From assembly GCA_964650685.1 (NCBI GenBank), contig CAZYUW010000004.1:1-13530 (forward strand): DNA of 13,530 nucleotides, read 5' to 3'. The notes beneath the pieces are model-generated. The model had not been told where the DNA came from and ran no database searches. It worked only from the letters and a program-made list of their open reading frames with translations. A program made the position numbers and the translations under genes. Of the stretch, positions 5,196 to 12,735 are shown one piece after another. This DNA is from Nitratifractor sp964650685 (GTDB lineage Bacteria > Campylobacterota > Campylobacteria > Campylobacterales > Sulfurovaceae). Position 1 is the stretch's first letter; every line of letters starts with the position of its first letter.

Positions 5196-7822
5196 AGCGT
5201 AGCCTGCTCCTCTACCTCTTTAAATGTTTCGATAATGTCGCCCTCTTTTATATCGTTGAAGTTTTCAAGCATGATCCCGCACTCGAAACCGGAGCGCACC
5301 TCTTTTGCATCCTCACTGAATCTTTTGAGTGAACTGATCCTGCTCGTATAGATCACCACACCATCTCTGATGAGTCGCGCTCCCGCATTCCTCTCTATGA
5401 TGCCATCACTAACCATGCAGCCAGCTATTGTACCGACTTTTGCAACGACAAATGTCTCTCGTACCTCTGCCTGACCCATAACCTCCTCGCTGATTACAGG
5501 GCTCATCAAGCCACCAAGCATCGCTTTTACATCATCTGCAAGATCATAAATGATTGAATATGTTTTAATTTCAACCCCTAAATCTCTAGCTTTATTTTTG
5601 ACGGAACCCGTTGGTCTCACATTGAATCCGATAATCAGTGCATTTTCGCTGGCGTCTGCCAATACAACATCGCTTTCGGTTATACCTCCAACCCCATCGT
5701 GTATGACTTCAACCTTCACCTCTTCGTTTTTCAATTCATTGAGTGCCGATTTTATTGCTTCCAGCGATCCTTGAACATCCGCTTTGAGTACAATTGGCAG
5801 CTTTTTGATCTGTCCTTCGGCTATAAGAGTACTCAGTTCGTCCAAAGACACTTTGGTACTCTTTGAAAGCTCTTTGGCCCTGGCATACTCTTTTCGTTTT
5901 TCGGCAAGTTCTCTCGCCTCTTTTTCAGTATCCATCGCAATCATGACATCGCCAGCCTGAGGAACCTCGTTCAATCCCACCACTGCAGCTGGAGTGCTTG
6001 GACCTATAGATTTCACCCTGCTTCCGTCATCCAATATCAAAGTTCGCACTCGCCCATAAGTCGTACCTACAATAACATTGTCTCCGACTTTCAAGGTGCC
6101 ATTCTTGACAATTATGTTGGCGACAGCTCCAAAACCTTTTTCTATGGAGCTCTCTATAGTTATCGCTTTCGCCTTTCTATCTGGATTGGCGCCAAGCTCC
6201 ATAACCTCAGCCTGCAATAATATAGTTTCCAGCAAATCATCAATTCCTTCGCCGGTATGAGCCGAAACATTTATAAACTCGTACTCTCCTCCCCAATCTA
6301 CAGGTAAAATACCTATTTCCGCCAGTTGAGATTTTACATTGTCGGGGTTGGCCGTTGGTTTATCTACCTTGTTGACAGCGATAATTATCGGTACATTAGC
6401 GGCTTTCGCATGAGAGATCGACTCTTTGGTTTGTGGCATGACACCATCGTCCGCAGCAACAACTATTATGACTATATCGGTAGCCTGCGCTCCTCTCGCT
6501 CTCATTTCCGTAAAAGCGGAGTGTCCGGGAGTATCGATAAATGTAATTTTATGGCCATCTTTCTCTATCTGATACGCCCCTACATGCTGGGTGATACCTC
6601 CGGCCTCCTTGTCAACAACTTTGGTAGATCTGATTTTATCCAGCAAAGATGTTTTTCCATGGTCCACATGCCCCATTATGGTAATGACGGGGGGTCTGAT
6701 CTGGAGTGATTCATCCTCTACGGCGTCATATTGACTTACATAATCAAGCTGATCAAGAGGATTGATCGTTTCTACCTGCACATCGAACTCTTCGGCGAGT
6801 ATCTCAATCGCATCTTTATCCAAAAAATCATTTTTGGTAACCATCGTCCCGAGAGCAAAAAGTACTTTTACAACCTCTCCCACACTTTTGCCGACTTTGT
6901 CTGCAAACTCATAAACCCTGACATCTTCCGGAATCCTTACCACACTGACCTTTTCTTTGCTTTCTGCTTTGGTGTATTTTTTCTTTTTGCCACCCCTTCG
7001 AATAGATCGACCACCAGGTTTATGCTGATATTGCTTTCCATGTATCGGGGTCGGTTGCGAAGCTCTTTTTCTTGCCTCTTCTTTCCTTTTTTGCTCCTGT
7101 CTTTGCTGCTCTTCGAAAATATTTTTATCTGAAAAATCCAAAAGCACTATCTCTTGTTCTTCGAAAAGCTCAACAGTACCTCCCAAATCTCTGTCTCCCA
7201 ATATTTCCAATCTCGAACCTGAATCTCTCGCTTCGGCAGGTATTTTTTTCTTCTTTTTTTTGGGGGATATGCCTGGTGTGGAAACGGAAAGCTCTGAAAG
7301 AGACAGGCGCTTATCGGTATGAGAAACAGGTTTGGCTTTTTTAACTATCGTTATTCCTCTTCTGGAAGCGCTTTTTTTGTCTTTATTTTCAGGTTTTTCG
7401 ATATTTTGGGATACAATCGGCTCCAAACTATCCCTGTTCGCTTTCTCGGGTTTTTTTGAAACGGCAATTCCGCCTCTTTTTCTATCGGATTTACCGGCAG
7501 ACACCCCTTTGCTCTTTTCGGTCTGCGCCTCTTTCTTTTTCGCGCTTTCTTCGGATTTCAGCCTGGTTTTCTTTTTATGTTTGTTTGTGTCGCTATCTTT
7601 TTTTGCAGTATTTTCGGCATCATTCAAGAGAACATTCTTTTTCGACAATCCGTCAGGCCATTTGCCGGTCAAAGCGTAGTTCATAAGCATATTGGCTTCG
7701 TCGGGAGTGACTGAACTGCCAGCGACCTTCACATCAAAACCAAGCTCTTTCGCCCTGGCTATCAGTTCGGAATTAGACATCCCGGCTTCAGCCGCAATCT
7801 CCTGAATCTTAATTTTCTCCAT
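5192..7822 (-). CDS. infB: Translation initiation factor IF-2
   Basis: GTPase that places initiator fMet-tRNA on the 30S subunit and promotes subunit joining. The protein has 876 residues. An IF2-N domain (1-52) is followed by a Lys/Glu/Ser-rich, low-complexity linker (about 60-290) and a second IF2-N domain (about 298-349). The GTPase domain has GHVDHGKT (384-391), DTPGH (430-434) and NKVD (484-487), then the beta-barrel and C-terminal fMet-tRNA-binding domains. The ATG at 7820-7822 lies inside the 3' end of ylxR (14-nt overlap) and has AAAGGAG about 10 nt upstream. The linker contains a run of six lysines (188-193) encoded by an A8 tract holding the slippery heptamer A-AAA-AAG in phase. Confidence 0.98.
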   Translation of the reverse strand: MEKIKIQEIAAEAGMSNSELIARAKELGFDVKVAGSSVTPDEANMLMNYALTGKWPDGLSKKNVLLNDAENTAKKDSDTNKHKKKTRLKSEESAKKKEAQTEKSKGVSAGKSDRKRGGIAVSKKPEKANRDSLEPIVSQNIEKPENKDKKSASRRGITIVKKAKPVSHTDKRLSLSELSVSTPGISPKKKKKKIPAEARDSGSRLEILGDRDLGGTVELFEEQEIVLLDFSDKNIFEEQQRQEQKRKEEARKRASQPTPIHGKQYQHKPGGRSIRRGGKKKKYTKAESKEKVSVVRIPEDVRVYEFADKVGKSVGEVVKVLFALGTMVTKNDFLDKDAIEILAEEFDVQVETINPLDQLDYVSQYDAVEDESLQIRPPVITIMGHVDHGKTSLLDKIRSTKVVDKEAGGITQHVGAYQIEKDGHKITFIDTPGHSAFTEMRARGAQATDIVIIVVAADDGVMPQTKESISHAKAANVPIIIAVNKVDKPTANPDNVKSQLAEIGILPVDWGGEYEFINVSAHTGEGIDDLLETILLQAEVMELGANPDRKAKAITIESSIEKGFGAVANIIVKNGTLKVGDNVIVGTTYGRVRTLILDDGSRVKSIGPSTPAAVVGLNEVPQAGDVMIAMDTEKEARELAEKRKEYARAKELSKSTKVSLDELSTLIAEGQIKKLPIVLKADVQGSLEAIKSALNELKNEEVKVEVIHDGVGGITESDVVLADASENALIIGFNVRPTGSVKNKARDLGVEIKTYSIIYDLADDVKAMLGGLMSPVISEEVMGQAEVRETFVVAKVGTIAGCMVSDGIIERNAGARLIRDGVVIYTSRISSLKRFSEDAKEVRSGFECGIMLENFNDIKEGDIIETFKEVEEQATL

Positions 7823-8060
7823 TTCTACCCAACTCCTTTAATAAAGTGGCCAATTCGGTTTCATCTACATGAAAGCGTTTCGACACATTTTGTAATCTTT
7901 TTCTATCACAACAACATTTACGACAAATATAACTGCTGCGCCCTTTGCCGGTATAAGGAATTACCCGATTTTTTTCAAATTGTACTCTGATTAGTTTGCT
8001 CTGGGGTTCTCTCTCTCTGCAGGCTATACACATTCGAATAGGATAATTTTTCATTCGCAT
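7809..8060 (-). CDS. ylxR: YlxR/DUF448 RNA-binding protein
   Basis: A small nucleic acid-binding protein usually encoded just before infB. In Bacillus a homologue (RnpM) has been reported to interact with RNase P RNA; whether that holds here is inference. From the ATG at 8060 it has 83 residues. The family pattern is RMCIACRE (C11, C14), then GKGRSSYICRKC, with C46 and a cluster C49-C50-C51. The two C-x2-C pairs could bind metal. The start is uncertain: ATG codons at 8060 and 8054 both lack a Shine-Dalgarno, and a longer GTG start at 8093 would lie inside thrB. The start lies 13 nt past the thrB stop, and its end overlaps infB by 14 nt. Confidence 0.88.
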   Translation of the reverse strand: MRMKNYPIRMCIACREREPQSKLIRVQFEKNRVIPYTGKGRSSYICRKCCCDRKRLQNVSKRFHVDETELATLLKELGRNGEN

Positions 8061-8067
8061 TATATCA
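8059..8067 (-). promoter_or_regulatory. Possible extended -10 element at the ylxR start
   Basis: The minus strand reads TGATATAAT (TG-n-TATAAT) between the thrB stop and the ylxR start codons. Transcription would begin near 8052, at the second ATG, giving a leaderless or nearly leaderless ylxR-infB mRNA. That fits the missing ribosome site, but TATAAT-like strings are common by chance in such A+T-rich gaps. Confidence 0.25.
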
Positions 8068-8073
8068 AAAAAA

Positions 8074-8955
8074 TTACTGCTTTCCAATAACACCGTAATT
8101 ATCGAGATGGGAACTTATAACTCTAAAGTGGGAAAATCGTTTTTTCAACACTTCACTCAATGCCTGAGCATCATCTCTATGGCACAGATTAAAAAAGGTC
8201 GAACCGCTTCCGGAGAGTGTGCTCATGAACGCGCCATTTTCCAATGCCAGTTTTTGGACTTCGAAAAGTTCTGGCATAACCTTCATCCGTCTGTCCTGGT
8301 GTATTTTGTCTTTGGAGGCAATCCTTAAAAGTTCCCAGGATTCACTCATGAAAAGAGCTGTCATATAAGCCGCTCTTGAAAGCGAATAAACCAATTCTTC
8401 CTTGCTGTATGTCTTTGGCAGAACATTTCTGGACTTGGCTGTTGATATAGTACGATCGGGCACAACGAGAACCGCCATCAGATACGACGGAAGTCTGTGT
8501 TTTTTACTGTATACTCTGTCACCCTCTATGCAGGCGGCGTTAAAACCTCCCATTACAGCTGGTGTTATATTGTCCGGATGATGTTCGTGACGAAGCGCCA
8601 GATTCAAAATTTTACGCTTGTTGTATTTCGCTCCAGCGGCGACATGTGCGGCGGTTATGGCGGCGACAATGACAGCGGAAGAGCTGCCGAGCCCTCTCGA
8701 AATAGGTATTCTGTTTATAAATTCGAATCTGAATATCCCATCTTTGCCTTTTAGTTTTTTATAATATTCGTTGAATATACGCAAAAAGAGGGTATTTTTC
8801 TTTATTTTTGGATTGGACGCGCCCTCGCCATTGGTTGATACACTGAGAAATCTCGACGGTTTTATCACAATCTCGTTGCGTAGATCTATCGCCAAGCCCA
8901 ATGAATCAAAACCTGGACCCAGATTGGCGCTTGTCGCTGGCACACTGATAAACAA
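8074..8955 (-). CDS. thrB: Homoserine kinase
   Basis: Phosphorylates homoserine with ATP on the way to threonine. It is a GHMP-family kinase of 293 residues, normal length. The N-terminus FISVPATSANLGPGFDSLGLA is the family start. The ATP loop is PISRGLGSSSA (84-94), EHHPDNI lies at 124-130, and LSGSGSTFF near the C-terminus is GHMP motif 3. The start is a TTG (8953-8955) with AAGGG 7 nt upstream. No in-frame ATG lies close by, and the first residue after it already matches the family, so TTG is well supported. It follows tsaB by 10 bp. The pairing of an amino acid gene with translation genes is typical of this locus in Campylobacterota rather than a functional link. Confidence 0.95.
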   Translation of the reverse strand: MFISVPATSANLGPGFDSLGLAIDLRNEIVIKPSRFLSVSTNGEGASNPKIKKNTLFLRIFNEYYKKLKGKDGIFRFEFINRIPISRGLGSSSAVIVAAITAAHVAAGAKYNKRKILNLALRHEHHPDNITPAVMGGFNAACIEGDRVYSKKHRLPSYLMAVLVVPDRTISTAKSRNVLPKTYSKEELVYSLSRAAYMTALFMSESWELLRIASKDKIHQDRRMKVMPELFEVQKLALENGAFMSTLSGSGSTFFNLCHRDDAQALSEVLKKRFSHFRVISSHLDNYGVIGKQ

Positions 8956-8965
8956 ACGATTACCC

Positions 8966-9433
8966 TTATACGGCAGGTATAATATATTCCGGCTGATTAC
9001 TCTCTTTTAGCTCTATATCGTCCAAAACTGAAGGGAAACGAAAAACCTGCTCTATTTTTTCATTCAACTTTTGCGTAATTATAGTCTCTTTTTCTTTGAT
9101 AAAATAGAGATTTCCCATCGCCTTGAGCGGTCTACCGCCATTGAGACAAAAAGCACTGCATCCAAAAAAGGGTATAGCTTTAACTATTCTCAATGTTTCG
9201 AGGGCCACATAGGTCAATTTGACAGACATGAAACTACCGGGACCATTGACATATATTACAGCTTCTATTCCATGTCTGACTATACTGCTATGCAACTCAT
9301 CTATCAAGATATCCGACACATACCCCCGTCTCCGCCATTGTTTATCCAGAACACCTTCTATATAAATGGCAAATTCTACTATCTCGGCAATCGGATTTAT
9401 AAACAGAACCGCCTTACGCAAAACTTTTCGCAT
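8966..9433 (-). CDS. tsaB: TsaB-like tRNA t6A biosynthesis protein (short form)
   Basis: TsaB is the inactive paralogue of TsaD that scaffolds the TsaBDE complex making N6-threonylcarbamoyladenosine at position 37 of ANN-decoding tRNAs. The clearest match is YVNGPGSFMSVKLTYVALETL (61-81), equal to the family's GPGSFTGLRIG...AKGLA block. The first strand, normally a LALDTS type, is degenerate (VLFINPIAEIVEFAIY). The protein has 155 residues against roughly 220-230 in E. coli, so most of the C-terminal subdomain is missing; short forms seem usual in this phylum. The ATG at 9431-9433 overlaps lpxC by 20 nt without a good ribosome site. A TTG at 9419-9421 (8-nt overlap) is an alternative. The assignment rests on one motif plus position. 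Confidence 0.75.
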   Translation of the reverse strand: MRKVLRKAVLFINPIAEIVEFAIYIEGVLDKQWRRRGYVSDILIDELHSSIVRHGIEAVIYVNGPGSFMSVKLTYVALETLRIVKAIPFFGCSAFCLNGGRPLKAMGNLYFIKEKETIITQKLNEKIEQVFRFPSVLDDIELKESNQPEYIIPAV

Positions 9434-10298
9434 AAGATTTATTGCCTAATCTGGATACGGCTACCACCTCATAGTTGGCCTCATCGGAAAGAAGTTTCCT
9501 GGTGAGAAGATGATTCAACCTGTGACTTCCGGCAAATGATCTATAACGCCCCAACATACTGTACCCCATTACCATCATATCACCAATGGCATCCAATATT
9601 TTATGTCTTACAAACTCATCAGGATACCTGAGACCTTCGCTGTTTAAAACTTTGTGTTCATCCAGACCTATCGCGTTTTTCAAACTTGCGCCCAATGCCA
9701 GATTCATACTCTGCAGCTTCTGTATATCTCTCGCGAAACCGAATGTTCTGGCTCTGGATATATTATCGATATATGTTTTCTTGCTGAATTCAAACTTATA
9801 ACGCTGCCTGCCTATAACCGGATGATCAAACATGATTTCGTAGTCGAAAACAGGTATGGTATCCGGCTCGAGAGAGACATATTTGCCGTCCTCTTCTATC
9901 TCGACTTTTCTCTTGACTCTGATTATTTTTTTTGGGGAATCAAGCTCTTTGATGCCAGCCTCATCAAACAAGAGGCAAAAAGAGATGGAGCTCCCATCCA
10001 TTATGGGCATCTCGTTCCCTTCGAGCACAATTCTGAGATTGTCTATCCCATAGGCATACAAGGCGGAAAGAAAGTGCTCTATAGTCGATATCTGCAACTC
10101 CTCATTGCCAATAACGGTGGCCATTTTGGTATCGCAAACATTGTTTACACTCAGATTTATACTCTTCCCAAGATCGCTTCTGTAAAATACTATGCCGCTA
10201 TCGCTATCCATCGGCTCCAACAGCAATCTGATGGATTTGCCTTTGTGTAAACCCACTCCGACAATCTCTATTGCTCTCTCAATTGTCCGCTGAAACAT
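9414..10298 (-). CDS. lpxC: UDP-3-O-acyl-N-acetylglucosamine deacetylase
   Basis: Zinc deacetylase for the committed step of lipid A synthesis, acting in the cytoplasm at the inner membrane. At 294 residues it has normal length. Metal and catalytic residues are visible: STIEH (Glu74, His75), EFVRHKILDAIGD (His232, Asp236) and AGSHRLNH (His259). MDGSS (100-104) and SRARTFGF (181-188) are further family motifs. The ATG at 10296-10298 has GGAG/AGGGG purine blocks at 10302-10316 on the minus strand. A 53-bp gap separates it from the M23 peptidase gene and contains an extended -10 promoter, so it probably heads its own transcript. Its stop overlaps the tsaB start. Confidence 0.97.
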   Translation of the reverse strand: MFQRTIERAIEIVGVGLHKGKSIRLLLEPMDSDSGIVFYRSDLGKSINLSVNNVCDTKMATVIGNEELQISTIEHFLSALYAYGIDNLRIVLEGNEMPIMDGSSISFCLLFDEAGIKELDSPKKIIRVKRKVEIEEDGKYVSLEPDTIPVFDYEIMFDHPVIGRQRYKFEFSKKTYIDNISRARTFGFARDIQKLQSMNLALGASLKNAIGLDEHKVLNSEGLRYPDEFVRHKILDAIGDMMVMGYSMLGRYRSFAGSHRLNHLLTRKLLSDEANYEVVAVSRLGNKSYAKSFA

Positions 10299-10350
10299 AT
10301 ATCTCCACCCCTCTTCTCGACCTTTGCATATACTGTACCAAGTAATAGGA

Positions 10351-10359
10351 ATTATAACA
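10351..10359 (-). promoter_or_regulatory. Extended -10 promoter of lpxC, inside the gene run
   Basis: The minus strand reads TGTTATAAT, overlapping the stop codon of the M23 peptidase gene. Transcription would start near 10344 with a leader of about 45 nt to the lpxC ATG. No convincing -35 is seen. The ten bases TTGTTATAAT are identical to those before the L,D-transpeptidase gene. Confidence 0.55.
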
Positions 10360-11758
10360 AATTATTTTTTCTGATGACTTTGTCCGCATTGATAAATACT
10401 TTTCTTATATGACTTTTAAGCCAGTTTTCTTTCATCCAATCCATCGGCCAGACTTCGACCCCCTGCACAAGAATGCCAAAATGAAGATGGTCGCCCAGCG
10501 CCAGCCCTGTTTTGCCTGTCCTGGCTATAATGTCTCCGGCTTCGACCTCATCACCTTTTTCTATCAGCAGCTCTGAACAATGACCATAGAGTGTATACAG
10601 ACCAAATCCATGATCGATTATTGGGAGTCTGCCATAGATACCATTATAAGACGCGAAAACGACTTTCCCGGGATTTGAGCTGTATATCGGAGCTTCTCTC
10701 AGACTCGCAAGATCATACCCCAGATGATACGACAACGATATCTCATGCTCCTTGTCTTTGTAGTAGTAGTGTCTTTCGTCGCCGAAATCGGCTACTCTTT
10801 TGGCTGACTTCAGTGGATAGAACGCATTCGGCATCCATGTGGCGAAATTTACTTTGCTTACCTTTTTCGTAACTTTATGGATGAGTTTTTCGTTTCTGAT
10901 TCGCATACCCTCATTGACTGCCCTGAATCTCTCTATTCTATCTTTCACCCTTGACGCTCTTGGATCTTTCCTGGCTATCTCGGATATTTTGCCGTCGATA
11001 AATCTATCGGTAGCGCGAATCCAGGAAACTCTGTATCTCTTGCCCACAAGTCTGATAGGTATTTTTTTACTGCTCTTGTTTCCAGGCTTGTCTACAGCTA
11101 CAACTTTGGCCATAAATCTTTTTTTCCTGAAGGGCCAGGCTATCAATGTCGCAAAATATCCTTCTTCTTTATAAGTAACGACTTCGAACCTTTTGCCTCC
11201 AGCTTCCACAAAAGTCTCTTTCAGATTGTCATCGTCTACTCTATAAACAACCAGCGCGCTACCACCTTTTACTATGCTGGGACTTGCGGCAACAATGGAG
11301 ATCTTCGGTGGCTCGGTATCTATAAGTACCTGACTTTGCGCTACAGTGTGGTTTCCTTTGAAAAAATTCCACAAACTGCTGTCGCTCACATCTACGGTCA
11401 AATACCAGGGATTTTGTTTTTTGTCGAGACCACTGTCTTTGGGCAATGTAACCGACAGCGCCGCCTCTGATACGGGCGGTACAAACTCTCCCGATGCGAG
11501 AACCAGTTGCCGCCTGCCGTCACTTAATGTAATATGGTATTTTTTAAGAGTACCATTATCGTTTAATAAGATTTTTACAGGTTTTTTCCTGCCTCTGTAT
11601 ATTTTATTATCTATCTCTACTTTGGGTGATACTCTTTCAAAATATGGAGAGGTATATATATATACGCCTGCAGCCGCGAGCAGAAGCATAAACAAACCAG
11701 ACCACCACGCACCGATCCCTCTCTTTTTAGATCGTCTATATACTGTTTTTCTTCTCAT
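10352..11758 (-). CDS. Membrane-anchored M23 (LytM-type) peptidoglycan metallopeptidase
   Basis: A 468-residue zinc peptidase predicted to cut peptidoglycan stem peptides or crossbridges in the periplasm. After a basic N-terminus, a single hydrophobic segment (about 18-40) anchors it with the rest outside. Residues about 45-240 look like beta-rich, Ig-like domains, then a charged helical stretch (255-300). The catalytic domain is C-terminal: YHLGYD (His345, Asp349), LYGH (His392) and DHLHFG (His424, His426), with the usual ligand pattern H-x3-D ... H-x-H complete. By position next to lpxC it probably corresponds to the Campylobacter M23 protein at this locus, which I recall being studied as Pgp3, a cell-shape DD-peptidase. 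That equivalence is inference. Its start overlaps the DHH gene stop as ATGA (11755-11758). Confidence 0.92.
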   Translation of the reverse strand: MRRKTVYRRSKKRGIGAWWSGLFMLLLAAAGVYIYTSPYFERVSPKVEIDNKIYRGRKKPVKILLNDNGTLKKYHITLSDGRRQLVLASGEFVPPVSEAALSVTLPKDSGLDKKQNPWYLTVDVSDSSLWNFFKGNHTVAQSQVLIDTEPPKISIVAASPSIVKGGSALVVYRVDDDNLKETFVEAGGKRFEVVTYKEEGYFATLIAWPFRKKRFMAKVVAVDKPGNKSSKKIPIRLVGKRYRVSWIRATDRFIDGKISEIARKDPRASRVKDRIERFRAVNEGMRIRNEKLIHKVTKKVSKVNFATWMPNAFYPLKSAKRVADFGDERHYYYKDKEHEISLSYHLGYDLASLREAPIYSSNPGKVVFASYNGIYGRLPIIDHGFGLYTLYGHCSELLIEKGDEVEAGDIIARTGKTGLALGDHLHFGILVQGVEVWPMDWMKENWLKSHIRKVFINADKVIRKNNLL

Positions 11759-12735
11759 TCGTCTATCCGTTTTACCAACATTCCAAGTTCGGAAACTACA
11801 CGGCTTTCAACCTCTTTCAAAGTTGAACCTCTGATTTCAAAACCCGAAGCATATATGTGTCCGCCACCACCATAACTTCTCGCATAATTAACTATATCAC
11901 ATTTTTTTGAACGAAGAGATACTCGTATGTACTCTCTCATCTCAGTCACCATTATGGCGATTTCAACACTCGAGAGTGACTTTGCGTAATCTACAATACC
12001 TTCCATATCTTCAGGTTTGGCTCCACACTTGTCAATTGTTTTTCTATCCAGAGAGATTACAGCTATATGTCCATTTGCGACCAATTTCAGAGAACTGAGC
12101 GCCAAACCAAGAATTTTTATGGAAGCCAAAGATCTCCTGTGCACCAGATTGCCTGCCGCAAGTACCGGTTCCGCTCCCAGCTCTATCAGTTTTTCCGCCA
12201 TTCTGAATGTATCTATATTTACACTGGATGCGGTAAAATATCTCGAATCAGAAATCATAGCCGTATAGAACGATTCGGCCGCAGCTTTTGATACGGGAAA
12301 TGATTTTTCCATCAACTTTAATGCTACTTCCGAACAACTTGTGGCCGTAATATCAACAATATTTAATTGGCCATAATATGTATTGCTTATATGGTGGTCG
12401 ATATTCACGACAGTCCTTCCCTCTATATCCATACCCAGTCTGTCGATACTTCCGCAATCACATGTAACTATCAGAGAGTCTTCGAATTCGATACCGGTTT
12501 TTATTTTGTCATATCCATGCAGGAAATCCAGATACACAGGCAGATTACGCGAAGCGTTAACCACTTCGCATGGAATTTCCGCATCTGTCAAGATACTGTA
12601 TATTCCCAGAGCAGTACCAATGGTGTCTGCGTCAGGATTTATGTGAGACAGTATGCTTACTCTTTTGAATCTCTTCAAAATCCGAATAAATTCTTCGCTT
12701 TTAAAAGCATATATCTCTGTCGGTATTTCAGTCAT
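11755..12735 (-). CDS. DHH/DHHA1 phosphoesterase (NrnA-like)
   Basis: A manganese-type phosphodiesterase of the DHH/DHHA1 superfamily, probably acting on nanoRNA, pAp or cyclic dinucleotides like NrnA/GdpP relatives; substrate not set by sequence. From the ATG at 12735 it has 326 residues. Motif I is SHINPDADTIG (30-40), CDCGS (92-96) supplies the next aspartate, and NIDHH (111-115) is the signature. The DHHA1 domain ends with GGGGHIYASG (289-298). There is no transmembrane, PAS or CBS part, so it is the stand-alone type. The frame is open 22 codons further upstream inside nadC, but those residues do not resemble the family. The chosen ATG overlaps the nadC stop by 8 nt. Confidence 0.9.
   Translation of the reverse strand: MTEIPTEIYAFKSEEFIRILKRFKRVSILSHINPDADTIGTALGIYSILTDAEIPCEVVNASRNLPVYLDFLHGYDKIKTGIEFEDSLIVTCDCGSIDRLGMDIEGRTVVNIDHHISNTYYGQLNIVDITATSCSEVALKLMEKSFPVSKAAAESFYTAMISDSRYFTASSVNIDTFRMAEKLIELGAEPVLAAGNLVHRRSLASIKILGLALSSLKLVANGHIAVISLDRKTIDKCGAKPEDMEGIVDYAKSLSSVEIAIMVTEMREYIRVSLRSKKCDIVNYARSYGGGGHIYASGFEIRGSTLKEVESRVVSELGMLVKRIDE

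Noticed and set aside
9654..10250. 198-codon open frame antisense to lpxC
   Set aside because: It lies wholly inside lpxC, has no recognisable motif, and the sense frame has complete catalytic residues; it is a shadow frame.
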